Below, piece after piece: positions 8,466-17,398 of a stretch of DNA of 64,000 nucleotides. The translations under genes were made by a program, and so were the position numbers. Source of the DNA: Marinomonas sp. IMCC 4694. GTDB taxonomy: Bacteria > Pseudomonadota > Gammaproteobacteria > Pseudomonadales > Marinomonadaceae. The DNA is taken from assembly GCF_008122525.1 (NCBI RefSeq), contig NZ_VSRV01000001.1, positions 248,001 to 312,000 on the forward strand, written 5' to 3'. The notes beneath the pieces were generated by a model. That model saw only the letters and a list, made by a program, of their open reading frames with translations, was not told the DNA's origin and searched no databases. Each line of letters starts with the position of its first letter. Position 1 is the stretch's first letter.

Positions 8466-9554
8466 TTATTGATCCCTCATTCGTGCTGGGGAATGCACCA
8501 TTTTGCCGTCTGTATCAAAGGCATAAAGCTTGTGCGTAGGAAAGTAGACTTTTATTTCTTGGTCGACTTGATAAGCGTGAACCCCTGACAAATGCAGTAC
8601 CAAATCAAAGTGTGGATTGTGCACATGCAAGAAGGTTTCTGAACCACTGATTTCTGCTAGATCAACACGTACTGGCAATTCCAAATCGTCGTCAGCGTGA
8701 GGCACTAACCCAATGTGTGACGCGCGCACGCCGAACTGATAATCGCCGGGTGCCAAATTGCGTAGGTCGTTGTTGAGACGAAAATGCACCGTATCATCGA
8801 AGGTGACTTCTTCTTCACTGACTCGCCCTTGAACGATATTGATCGGCGGTTCAGAAAACATTTCGGCGGTAATAATGTCTTTAGGTTGATGGTATACCTG
8901 AGCGGTGGGACCCATTTGCAGTAAGCGGCCTTCGTTTAACACCGCGGTATTGCCGCCCAGTGCGAGGGCTTCGTTGGGTTCTGTGGTTGCATAAATCGCG
9001 ATGCAATTGCGGACTTTAAACAGAGCGCGTAATTCTTGGCGCAGCTCTTCGCGTAATTTGTAATCTAGGTTGACCAGTGGCTCGTCAAACAGAATGATTT
9101 GCGAGTCTTTCACCAGAGCGCGAGCCATCGCGGTACGTTGTTGCTGACCGCCAGAAAGCTGCAAGGGTAAACGGTCTAAAAAAGGGTCGATGCGCAGCAT
9201 CTCAGCGGTTTCACGCACTCGACGATCCACTTCTTTTTCGTCCAGTTTAGCTAAACGCAGGGGCGAAGCGATGTTTTCATATACCGTAAGATTGGGGTAA
9301 TTGATGAATTGTTGGTACACCATGGAAATGTTGCGTTCGCGCACAGGCACGCCTGTTACGTCCACCCCATTCATGAGGATTTTCCCCTTAGTTGGTCGGT
9401 CAAGGCCGGCCATGAGGCGCATCAGCGTGGTTTTACCTGACAAAGTTCGTCCAAGTAAAACGTTGAATGAGCCGGGCTCTAGGGTCAAGTTGACCTCGTC
9501 GATCCACGTCTCGCCTTCAACAACGCGCGATACATTCTGCAGCGTCAGAGACAT
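8466..9554 (-). CDS. glpS: ABC transporter ATP-binding protein GlpS
   Basis: A 362-residue ATPase and first gene of the operon. I chose the ATG at 9554 (MSLTLQNVSR), which has an AAGG site and aligns with family N-termini; a longer in-frame start at 9626 adds an Asn/Lys-rich tail of low credibility. Walker A is GRTLSGKT (35-42), the signature LSGGQQQR (133-140) is canonical, and Walker B is ILFDEP. The switch region reads IYATTEPNEA, so Thr191 stands where the H-loop histidine is normally found. It is probably non-equivalent to GlpT in ATP hydrolysis. Confidence 0.85.
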   Translation of the reverse strand: MSLTLQNVSRVVEGETWIDEVNLTLEPGSFNVLLGRTLSGKTTLMRLMAGLDRPTKGKILMNGVDVTGVPVRERNISMVYQQFINYPNLTVYENIASPLRLAKLDEKEVDRRVRETAEMLRIDPFLDRLPLQLSGGQQQRTAMARALVKDSQIILFDEPLVNLDYKLREELRQELRALFKVRNCIAIYATTEPNEALALGGNTAVLNEGRLLQMGPTAQVYHQPKDIITAEMFSEPPINIVQGRVSEEEVTFDDTVHFRLNNDLRNLAPGDYQFGVRASHIGLVPHADDDLELPVRVDLAEISGSETFLHVHNPHFDLVLHLSGVHAYQVDQEIKVYFPTHKLYAFDTDGKMVHSPARMRDQ

Positions 9555-9651
9555 TGTAAATACCTTTTTGTTGTTATTATTTTTTGTATTGAGTGCCAAG
9601 TCAGTGACTAAAATGAACACACTCAAGACAACATGTTATGGATGAGTACAT

Positions 9652-9668
9652 TACAAAAGCTGTGCCAA
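9652..9668 (-). promoter_or_regulatory. Candidate sigma-54 promoter of glp operon
   Basis: On the minus strand: TTGGCACAGCTTTTGTA. This matches the -24 element TGGCAC exactly. After 5 bases it has TTGTA, one change from the -12 consensus TTGCA. It lies about 100 bases before the glpS start and faces away from a sigma-54-dependent activator gene. The changed C in the -12 GC lowers confidence. Confidence 0.5.
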
Positions 9669-9777
9669 AAATATATTTACCCTTTAATATTTCACTAACC
9701 TCATGAAATAAAAAGATTTTATCTATGTTCATTATCGATGGTAGTGGTTTTCATTTTCGAAAAGGGGCTGTTCACGA

Positions 9778-11859
9778 GTGTTCAAAGTGTTTACAGTTCC
9801 ACACCATACTGAACAATTCGTGCACAGTGATAGAACGACCATGACTGTCGTGGAGCGAGCAATGCAAGACGAAGATCAACAAAAACAACCAGTCGACCAC
9901 CGCGAGACGCCTGAACCTTCCATGGCTCAAACACACAAAGATCGCATTCAAGCGTCTTGGTATCGTTGTGAGCAATTTGGTTTGGATCATGGCAGCCGTC
10001 CTGATTTTGCGGCCCTTCCAAAAGGTACGTTAATAGATTTGGTGGATCAGCATCGTAGTTTGCTGGAAACCACTGAAAACGAAGTCTTGCCTTATTACGA
10101 AAATATATTGAGCAATTCCGCTTGCATGATTGTGTTGGCAGACCGCCAAGGGCACGTACTGAACACTTGGGGTCAGCCACGCTTTGGCAGCGCCGCTGAA
10201 CACGGCTTGATTGGTGGTAACCAGTGGACAGAAATGGGCGTGGGCACCAACGCTATTGGTACCGCTCTGATTACCGGTGAAGCCATACAAGTGGGGCGTG
10301 ATGAGCATTTTTTGCGTGCTAATCGCTTCATGGTGGGATCTGCTTCCCCTATTTATAATACAAAGAACGACTTGGTGGGCGTATTGGATATTTCGTCCGA
10401 TGCGTACCTACCACAAGACCACACCTTTGGCATGGTCAAACTCATGTCGCTGAGTGTGGAGAATCGACTGATTTTTTCGGCGTTTCAGCAAGCGCATTTT
10501 ATTCTCAGCTTTAATACCAATGTGGTCAGTTTGGACAGCCATTGGTCGGGTATTTTGGTGCTCGATGAAAACGGCACCATAGTGTCGGCCAATCGCCGTG
10601 CAGAAGTGGTGCTGGCGCGTGATTTGGCGTTACTGAATATCAATCAAGTGTTTGATGTGGAAATGCGCGACATCAAGCATCAGCCTGTTAGTTTGCCCAT
10701 GAAGCTTATCGCCATGGGGCGCTATCAATTTTATGTCAAAGTTATTCCCCCTGTTCAGCAAATTATGCGTGTGCCAGACTTTCGCCAGCGTGCTGACTAT
10801 GTCGCGCCCTCGCCGTCTGAAGCCCTTGTTATGAAAGAAGAAAATACGCATAACGACGGCGTCGTGAAAATCGCAAAAGCCCCAAACGTAAAGGTGACAG
10901 ACATTCCAGACAATGTAATCCCATTGGCCGAATTGCAACACGGTGATGAACGGGTAGAGCGCTTGGTGCGTCAAGCTCATAAGATCATGGAGAAAGACAT
11001 TCCTATCTTGATCCATGGTGAAACGGGCGCGGGAAAAGAAATTTTTGTACGCAGTTTGCACTATCACAGCTCCCGTGCGAAGGAAATGCTGGTGGCGGTG
11101 AATTGCGCAGCGATTCCCGCTGAACTGGTGGAGTCTGAACTGTTTGGTTATGAGAAAGGCGCGTTTACTGGGGCGCAAAATAGAGGCTCGATTGGGCTGA
11201 TTCGGCGCGCCCATCGCGGCACCTTGTTCTTGGACGAAATCGGTGAAATGCCCATGCCTGTGCAATCGCGCTTGTTGCGTGTGCTGCAAGAAAGAGTGGT
11301 CACGCCGTTGGGCTCTACGGATGTGTTTCCGGTGGACATTAAGCTGATTTCAGCGACCAATCGGATTCTAAAAGAAGAAGTCAAAGAAGGGCGTTTTCGT
11401 CAAGATTTGTACTATCGCATTTCTGGGTTAAACATTGAACTACCGGCACTACGCGAGCGCAGCGACAAAGCCGCTTTAATTCAATACCTGCACCACCGCC
11501 TGCGCCTTGAAGAGCCAGGCCCGGCGTTGTCGCAAGATATGCTTGAGCTGTTAGCGCGCCACCCTTGGCCCGGTAACATGCGACAACTGGCCCATGTACT
11601 AAAAGTCGGTATGGCCATGGCCGATGAGGCAACACTCGAAGATTGGCATTTGCCCGATGATTTTTTCGATGACTTAGACGCGGCCACACAATTTACGGCT
11701 ACCGACGCCGGCTCTATGCCGGAACAAGATGAACCGCTCGACCGACTTATTCCGCGATTATTGACCGAGTTCAAGGGCAATGTCTCACAAACGGCCAAAA
11801 CCGCCGGCGTGAGTCGCAACACCGTGTATAAGTACGCTAAATTAAAAGTGGAAGGTTAA
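9778..11859 (+). CDS. Sigma-54-dependent activator, AcoR-like
   Basis: About 693 residues. An N-terminal GAF-type sensor region (about 100-230, including GVGTNAIGTAL) is followed by a PAS-like segment. The AAA+ domain has Walker A GETGAGKE, the sigma-54 contact motif GAFTGA and Walker B FLDEIGEM. A C-terminal Fis-type helix-turn-helix reads NVSQTAKTAGVSRNTVYKYA. This is the AcoR family (acetoin/glycerol metabolism activator). It is divergent from glpSTPQUV and probably activates that operon. The start is uncertain: GTG 9778 has a loosely spaced AGGGG, and ATG 9862 has a GGAG. Confidence 0.85.
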   Translation: MFKVFTVPHHTEQFVHSDRTTMTVVERAMQDEDQQKQPVDHRETPEPSMAQTHKDRIQASWYRCEQFGLDHGSRPDFAALPKGTLIDLVDQHRSLLETTENEVLPYYENILSNSACMIVLADRQGHVLNTWGQPRFGSAAEHGLIGGNQWTEMGVGTNAIGTALITGEAIQVGRDEHFLRANRFMVGSASPIYNTKNDLVGVLDISSDAYLPQDHTFGMVKLMSLSVENRLIFSAFQQAHFILSFNTNVVSLDSHWSGILVLDENGTIVSANRRAEVVLARDLALLNINQVFDVEMRDIKHQPVSLPMKLIAMGRYQFYVKVIPPVQQIMRVPDFRQRADYVAPSPSEALVMKEENTHNDGVVKIAKAPNVKVTDIPDNVIPLAELQHGDERVERLVRQAHKIMEKDIPILIHGETGAGKEIFVRSLHYHSSRAKEMLVAVNCAAIPAELVESELFGYEKGAFTGAQNRGSIGLIRRAHRGTLFLDEIGEMPMPVQSRLLRVLQERVVTPLGSTDVFPVDIKLISATNRILKEEVKEGRFRQDLYYRISGLNIELPALRERSDKAALIQYLHHRLRLEEPGPALSQDMLELLARHPWPGNMRQLAHVLKVGMAMADEATLEDWHLPDDFFDDLDAATQFTATDAGSMPEQDEPLDRLIPRLLTEFKGNVSQTAKTAGVSRNTVYKYAKLKVEG

Positions 11860-11917
11860 AGTCAGTGCTTGGGTTAGAATTCATAGACAAATTGAATGCA
11901 TTAGGGAGGTTGGGGTT

Positions 11918-12430
11918 ATGGTGATGAAAAGTGTGTTGGTCATTGTTTTAGCCTGTATCGTGTCTGCTTGTGGTGCTTTACCTAAGTCGTCTTATATCAC
12001 TTTGCCTTTGTTACAGGCTTGGCATGAGGGAAAAGTTGTTTTATACATCACCACCGATGTGTCTGATCAAGCCGTTGCCAAGGCCGAAAATGCCAATTAT
12101 GCACCGCGGTTGCGTGACGCGGTGCCAAATTACCCTAAGCCCCCGCAACAAAAAACGGTGTTGGAACGCGTTTATGCGTTTCCGAAGGGCGAGCAGTCAA
12201 AGAATGTCTTCGCTTCTGCACCTGAGCCTTTGGGGTATTTGAGTGAGAATAGACAATACTCTCCGCTTTGGCTGATGTACGTGGTCGTGTGGAACGATCC
12301 AAACCAAGCCCAAGAATTGACCTCCGAAGAGGCCATCTTTGTGGCAGAGGATCAGGGTTTAGTGACGATTGAACGAACCGATATTGTGCTTAATTGCCCG
12401 GTGATTCCTTTTCACCCTGATACACAATGA
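11918..12430 (+). CDS. Predicted lipoprotein, function unknown
   Basis: 170 residues with a lipoprotein signal: a hydrophobic VLVIVLACI stretch, then the lipobox VSAC (Cys near residue 18). The mature part is soluble and periplasmic, with conserved-looking segments such as YVVVWNDP and LTSEEAIFVAEDQG. I do not recognise a named family with confidence. A GGGAGG-like site (agggaggttgggg) lies upstream. It is convergent with the peptidase gene, 13 bases away. Confidence 0.65.
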   Translation: MVMKSVLVIVLACIVSACGALPKSSYITLPLLQAWHEGKVVLYITTDVSDQAVAKAENANYAPRLRDAVPNYPKPPQQKTVLERVYAFPKGEQSKNVFASAPEPLGYLSENRQYSPLWLMYVVVWNDPNQAQELTSEEAIFVAEDQGLVTIERTDIVLNCPVIPFHPDTQ

Positions 12431-12443
12431 CGTTACGCCATGC

Positions 12444-13514
12444 TCACATGGCAGAAACGACTTTTAACAGTTTGAGAAACGCATCGACGGATTCCACCGC
12501 GGCCGATTCGTGCATGGTGTGGTAGCCAATCGTCGGGATTTGGATCGTGGTGCCATCGACTAAGCCGTTCGACGCCGCGATAATTCGACCTAATTCTGTG
12601 CTCCCAAGCGAACTAGGTGGTAGGCCTTGCTCGGCGCGTTTGACGTTTTCATTTTCTACATAGCGGTTTTTGTACAAGTAACTGATGTTGTTTTTCTCGC
12701 ACAGTGCTTCGAGCCGTTTTGTGCTGTCTTTATTAAATGTGGCGTTGGCGTCTTTTTCCCTAAGTACCAGAAGTTGCTCATTTGCCGCTTCAATGTTCGG
12801 AAAAGGGCTGGTATCAACCACAAATAAACGGTTGGTAGAGCCACCAAAGCGACGAAACCATTCCAACAAATAGCGCCAGCTTTTACCGGCTTCTTCTTGA
12901 GCGGTAAAAAAGGCCGTGCCTTTAAACCCATGGTCAAACAAATGCACCAAAGCCGCGGCTGAAATCACGTTATCGAGCTGGCCTTCGAGTCGGTCGTCAA
13001 CGCGTTGTAATTGATCCTTAAACGCGATCGGCGTACCTGCTACTACCCCTTCTAATCCCTCTGTTTCAAAAATTAAGTTATTACGAAATTCACACACATA
13101 GGAGTTTTTAATCGTGCCTTTGCCGCGATAAATGCCGGACCAGGGTTCATAGGCGTAAACCTCTTCGTGGTTAAAGCGCCCCGTGACCTTGCTCATTAAT
13201 TCTTCTGATACCGAGTTGTTCAACAAATCCGTGCGATTGGCCGACACAAAGGCCGCATATTGGAATTCGTTTGGACCGGTACACACTAAGCCATGGCGAT
13301 CGATGTGCGCGGAAAACATGGTACTGAAAGGATCGCTGCCTTGAGCGACCAGTAAGCCTTCGTACCAAGTGACTTTCGCCCCACGTTCCTCTAATTCACG
13401 CTGTAGCACGCGAAAAAAAGAATGTTCTGCACCCACCACACTGGGGGCACGAATCAGTAATTTGAGCAAATCGATAAAGTCATCACTAGGCATGTAGGCA
13501 CGTTCCAACATCAA
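12444..13514 (-). CDS. M42-type zinc aminopeptidase/deacylase
   Basis: 356 residues. Metal-ligand motifs of the M42/M20 clan are visible in order: SAHIDRHG (His, Asp), GQLDNVISAAAL (bridging Asp), TAQEEAGKSW (catalytic and metal Glu), FVVDTSPFPN (Asp) and GYHTMHESAA (His). A ProLys-type insertion between the first motif and LDN is as in tetrahedral aminopeptidases. It probably removes N-terminal residues from peptides in the cytoplasm. The start is either ATG 13514 or ATG 13493 (MPSDDF). Confidence 0.75.
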   Translation of the reverse strand: MMLERAYMPSDDFIDLLKLLIRAPSVVGAEHSFFRVLQRELEERGAKVTWYEGLLVAQGSDPFSTMFSAHIDRHGLVCTGPNEFQYAAFVSANRTDLLNNSVSEELMSKVTGRFNHEEVYAYEPWSGIYRGKGTIKNSYVCEFRNNLIFETEGLEGVVAGTPIAFKDQLQRVDDRLEGQLDNVISAAALVHLFDHGFKGTAFFTAQEEAGKSWRYLLEWFRRFGGSTNRLFVVDTSPFPNIEAANEQLLVLREKDANATFNKDSTKRLEALCEKNNISYLYKNRYVENENVKRAEQGLPPSSLGSTELGRIIAASNGLVDGTTIQIPTIGYHTMHESAAVESVDAFLKLLKVVSAM

Positions 13515-13670
13515 GAAAATTAAAAAAAGACAACAAGAGGTTTATAAACTGAAAAACGCACTATACATACTGTTTTTTCAGAAATACACGACTCAAGCAA
13601 GTACTGTGTCATAACGAGAACCTGTCATTTTTAAAGAGTATTTTTTTAAATCAGCAGAACAAAAAGAACC

Positions 13671-14411
13671 TCACAGTGACACGCCGCCGCTGACTTCCAG
13701 TGTGGCGCCGTTGATGTAGCTGGCGTTATCAGAGGCTAAAAAGGCGTACACGTTGGCGATTTCTTCTACGGTGCCAATGCGTTTCTGCCAGCAGGATGCT
13801 TCAATTTTCGCCAGTAGGTGCTCCGGTACGGTGTGCAGTATGTCCGTTTGAACGGCGCCGGGCACCACGGTATTGACCCTTATTCCCTTGGCGCCCAACT
13901 CTCTTGCCCATGTTTTTGTCAGTCCCAAAATAGCGGCTTTTGAGGCGGCGTAGTTGGTTTGTCCGATGTTGCCCATTAGGCCAGAAATGCTTGATGTATT
14001 AACGATGGCACCGGCTTTATTCGCTACCATAATGCCCACCACGGCTTGGGTGCAGTTGAATACGCCTTTTACATTGACGGACAAAACGCTGTCAAATTGC
14101 GCTTCTGTCATTTTTAATAAACTCGCGTCTTGGGTGATCCCAGCGTTGTTGACCAGTATGTCGATACGCGCGTACCGAGTGTGTAAATCGGCCACCATAT
14201 CATCCACCTTTTGGCGGTTAGCAACGTCGACGACATAGCCGTGGGCAACGACGCCCTTTGCCAGCAATTGCGCGACAGCGGTTTGGACTTTGTCGGCCTG
14301 AATGTCGCATACGGCCACAATGGCGCCTTCGGCACCAAATTTTTCCGCTGCTGCATAGCCAATGCCGCTTGCGGCGCCAGTGATAATCGCTACTTTATCT
14401 TTTAACATCAT
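13671..14411 (-). CDS. SDR family oxidoreductase, FabG-like
   Basis: 246 residues of a classical short-chain dehydrogenase. The NAD(P) site is TGAASGIGYAAA, the structural motif is NNAG, the catalytic Ser is in NTSSISGLMG and the catalytic YxxxK is YAASK. The C-terminus YINGATLEVSGG is typical of 3-oxoacyl-ACP/acetoacetyl-CoA reductases. There are no fatty-acid or PHA genes next to it, so the substrate is open. A GGAG lies 11 bases before the first of two adjacent ATGs. Confidence 0.8.
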   Translation of the reverse strand: MMLKDKVAIITGAASGIGYAAAEKFGAEGAIVAVCDIQADKVQTAVAQLLAKGVVAHGYVVDVANRQKVDDMVADLHTRYARIDILVNNAGITQDASLLKMTEAQFDSVLSVNVKGVFNCTQAVVGIMVANKAGAIVNTSSISGLMGNIGQTNYAASKAAILGLTKTWARELGAKGIRVNTVVPGAVQTDILHTVPEHLLAKIEASCWQKRIGTVEEIANVYAFLASDNASYINGATLEVSGGVSL

Positions 14412-14585
14412 TTTTATTGTATCTCCAATGTGTTGAACAACGAGCTCAAGGTCATACGGGTTTCATGAGAATCATCATAGAGCATAGATAAGAAAGGAAA
14501 CAGCGCACCTGGGTATTTTCAGTGTGCTAAATCAAACGAGACGAGTACACTGTCGCCTCATTTCTTTGCTTTTTTCAAGGGTATT

Positions 14586-15830
14586 ATGTCCCGTTTTGAT
14601 GCTCCGCCACACTCGCCAACGCCGATGACGCGTTTGCCAGAAAAAGAGCTTATTGCGTTGTTTGCGCTGATGATGTCGCTAACGGCACTCAGCATGGACG
14701 CTATGTTGCCAGCGTTTGCGCAGATTGCTGATTCGCTGGCGATTGTCGACTACCAGCAGACTCAGTGGTTCATCTCGGCGATGGTTTTGGGCATGGTGTT
14801 TGGTGAGCTGTTGTTTGGCCCCTTGTCTGATGCAATTGGGCGTAAAAAAAGCATTTTACTGGGCATTGGGGTGTACATTATTGGTTCAGTGATTGCCGTG
14901 TCGGCCTCATCGTTAGAGGTGTTTTTGATCGGACGAATGATCCAAGGGTTTGGCGTGGCGGGGCCGAAAATTGCGTCTCGTGCTTTGATCCGAGATTTGT
15001 ACAAGGGTGCGGCGATGGCACGTATTATGTCGTTCGTGATGATGGTGTTTTTGTTGGTACCCATGTTGGCGCCGTCGATCGGTCAGCTGGTGATGCAGGT
15101 GGCGGATTGGCGTTGGATTTTTGCCCTTTTGATCGTGCAAGCGTTTGTGGCAGGAACATGGCTGTTGGTCCGACAACCAGAAACATTGCAGAAAGAACAT
15201 CGTCTGGCGTTCAGCCGTAAGCGTTTAGCCGCAGACATAAAAAAGATTTTTAGTTATCGAGACGTGATGGCGTTCACGGTGTTATTAGGCAGCATTTTTG
15301 GTGCCTTAATGGTGTACATCAGTACGGCGCAGTCGTTGTTTCAAGATGTTTACCATACTGGTGATCGTTTCCCTTTGTACTTTGCTTGCATGGCGATAGG
15401 CTCTTCGTTTATCAACTTTTTTAATGGAAAAATCGTCCAACGTGTGGGCATGTTGCGCTGTGTGACCCTTGCACTGGGGGTTTTGTTGTCGTCGTCGTTT
15501 GCACTGCTTATCTTAACGCTCCAGTTTGATGGTGTGCCGCCGTTCATGTTGTTTATGGGGCTGGGTGTGATCATGTTTTCGTGTTTTGGGATGATTTTCG
15601 GTAACGTCAATGCCATGGCGATGGAGCCGCTGGGTAAGGTCGCGGGCTTGGCGTCGTCGCTGATTTCTTCTCTTTCTAGCCTGCTGGCGATCGTGTTGTC
15701 GACCTTGGTTGGTCAGTTTTATTATGCCAGCGTAACGCCGTTGGCAAGTGGTTTTGTTGGGTTTTCATTGTTGGCGTTGATCATGTTGCTGTATGGACAT
15801 CGTTTTAGAGAGCACAGCCAATCGTTTTAA
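14586..15830 (+). CDS. MFS drug efflux transporter, Bcr/CflA family
   Basis: A 414-residue transporter with 12 predicted membrane segments. The loop after segment 2 has the MFS motif GPLSDAIGRKKSILLGIG; an Arg-rich motif GRMIQGFGVAGP follows. Length and motifs match the Bcr/CflA subfamily of proton-driven drug exporters. An AAGGG lies 5 bases before the ATG. It is divergent from the SDR gene and probably has its own promoter in the 174-base gap. Confidence 0.85.
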   Translation: MSRFDAPPHSPTPMTRLPEKELIALFALMMSLTALSMDAMLPAFAQIADSLAIVDYQQTQWFISAMVLGMVFGELLFGPLSDAIGRKKSILLGIGVYIIGSVIAVSASSLEVFLIGRMIQGFGVAGPKIASRALIRDLYKGAAMARIMSFVMMVFLLVPMLAPSIGQLVMQVADWRWIFALLIVQAFVAGTWLLVRQPETLQKEHRLAFSRKRLAADIKKIFSYRDVMAFTVLLGSIFGALMVYISTAQSLFQDVYHTGDRFPLYFACMAIGSSFINFFNGKIVQRVGMLRCVTLALGVLLSSSFALLILTLQFDGVPPFMLFMGLGVIMFSCFGMIFGNVNAMAMEPLGKVAGLASSLISSLSSLLAIVLSTLVGQFYYASVTPLASGFVGFSLLALIMLLYGHRFREHSQSF

Positions 15831-15934
15831 CCGAAGCGACTCCACTTAATTGATGTGAAACACGTCCCCTTGTCTTAATACGGCGTTTAAATAGCGTAAA
15901 ATATCGGTCTAAAAAATTCTTTAAGAGAGCGTTT

Positions 15935-17278
15935 ATGTCTTCTTCTACCGCGTCGTCTGGTGGGACGTCTGTTTCCCTGGGTAAGCAACTTTTTTCCATG
16001 ACGTGGCCCATGTTGTTTGGGATCTTGTCTTTGATGAGCTTTCAGTTGGTCGACAGTGCGTTTATTGGTCAATTGGGTGTGTTGCCGTTGGCGGCGCAGG
16101 GTTTTACCTTGCCGATCCAGATGCTGGTGATTGGTCTGCAAGTAGGCTTAGGTATCGCGACGACGGCGATCATTTCTCGCGCATTGGGCGCCGCTAAAGC
16201 CGAGTATGCCAAGCAACTGGGCGGTTTGGTGTTGGCCCTCGGCAGCGTCGGTATGGCGTTTTTCTGTGTGCTGATTTGGCTCTTACGCCAGCCTATTTTA
16301 ACGTTACTGAGTGCGCCTGATTCGGTGTTTCCGGTGATCGACGCTTACTGGCCTCACTTTTTATTGAGCGCTTGGGTCGGGGCTTTGCTGTATTTTTATT
16401 ACAGCCTTTGTCGATCCAACGGCAATACTATGTTGCCTGGCATCATGATGATCGTCACCAGTGTGCTGAACGTGATCTTGGACCCGATTTTCATTTTTAT
16501 TTTTGATCTTGGTCTGAATGGCGCCGCCATGGCCACGACGGTGTCATTTGGAATGGGGGCGTTGATCGTGGCACCACAAGTGGCGCGCAAACACTGGGTG
16601 ACGTTTGATTGGCATGACATAAACGTCGCCAAAAGCCTCGCGTCTATTGGGCACATCATGGGCCCCGCGATGATCAGCCAGTTGCTGCCGTCTGTGTCAT
16701 CGGTACTGGCGACCAAACTCATTGCTGGGTTTGGTACCGCTGCCGTCGCATCATGGGCCTTGGGATCGCGCTTTGAATTTTTCTCGATTGTCGCCGTGTT
16801 GGCGTTAACCATGTCGATGCCGCCAATGGTAGGACGCTTGCTGGGCGCGGGTAAAATCGGTGACATTCGTTATGTGGTGTCATTGGCCTGTCGCTTTGTA
16901 TTGGTGTTTCAGCTGCTGGTGGCCGTGGCGACCTTTGTGGCCTCTGCGCCATTGTCTCGACTCATGACCAGTGACGCCGCCGTAACCAATATTCTCCATT
17001 GGCACCTGATGATCGTGCCTGTGAGTCTAGGTTCTTTAGGCATCTGCATGCTGATGGTATCGGTGTGTAATGCCTTGGGCAAATCTTATGCCGCGCTTAC
17101 CATCTCCGCACTGCGCTTGTTCCTGTTCTTTTTGCCTTGTTTGTGGATTGGCTCAGAAATCGCCGGATTAAATGGGCTATTCGTTGGCGTTTTGATCGGT
17201 AATTTACTGGCGGGCTGGTGTGCGTGGCGCATGTACCTTCGAACGTTAGTAAAGGTTGAGCTGATGGTGGGTGTTTAA
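15935..17278 (+). CDS. MATE family efflux transporter
   Basis: A 447-residue protein with 12 hydrophobic segments and two-fold similarity between halves, as in MATE exporters. The N-terminal half has MTWPMLFGILSLMSFQLVDS, with an Asp in the first helix, and the loop sequence GLGIATTAIISRALGA. It is probably a Na+ or H+-coupled exporter of cationic drugs or metabolites of the DinF/NorM type. It follows the MFS gene by 104 bases on the same strand; whether they share a transcript is unclear. Confidence 0.85.
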   Translation: MSSSTASSGGTSVSLGKQLFSMTWPMLFGILSLMSFQLVDSAFIGQLGVLPLAAQGFTLPIQMLVIGLQVGLGIATTAIISRALGAAKAEYAKQLGGLVLALGSVGMAFFCVLIWLLRQPILTLLSAPDSVFPVIDAYWPHFLLSAWVGALLYFYYSLCRSNGNTMLPGIMMIVTSVLNVILDPIFIFIFDLGLNGAAMATTVSFGMGALIVAPQVARKHWVTFDWHDINVAKSLASIGHIMGPAMISQLLPSVSSVLATKLIAGFGTAAVASWALGSRFEFFSIVAVLALTMSMPPMVGRLLGAGKIGDIRYVVSLACRFVLVFQLLVAVATFVASAPLSRLMTSDAAVTNILHWHLMIVPVSLGSLGICMLMVSVCNALGKSYAALTISALRLFLFFLPCLWIGSEIAGLNGLFVGVLIGNLLAGWCAWRMYLRTLVKVELMVGV

Positions 17279-17348
17279 GCGTTCTGAGCGCGTTAAGTTG
17301 ACCTTTTTAAATCACGTATCTCTTAAAATCAAAGTTGAAAATAAAGTT

Positions 17349-17367
17349 GATAATGACTATCATTAAT
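17349..17367. promoter_or_regulatory. Fur box upstream of exbB
   Basis: GATAATGACTATCATTAAT matches the 19-base Fur consensus GATAATGATAATCATTATC at 15 of 19 positions. It lies 32 bases before the exbB start, within the expected promoter. This implies iron repression of the exbB-exbD-exbD-tonB operon. Confidence 0.85.
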
Positions 17368-17398
17368 AAAAATCACTTTATATCAATGGAGAGACAGT

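Noticed and set aside
9584..9600. Second TGGCAC on the minus strand as a sigma-54 promoter
   Set aside because: The -12 position reads ACAAA with no G-C/G-T at the required spacing, unlike the site at 9652-9668.
10630..11289. 219-codon frame on the minus strand
   Set aside because: It lies wholly antisense to the sigma-54 activator gene, has low-complexity His/Gln-rich composition and no family resemblance.
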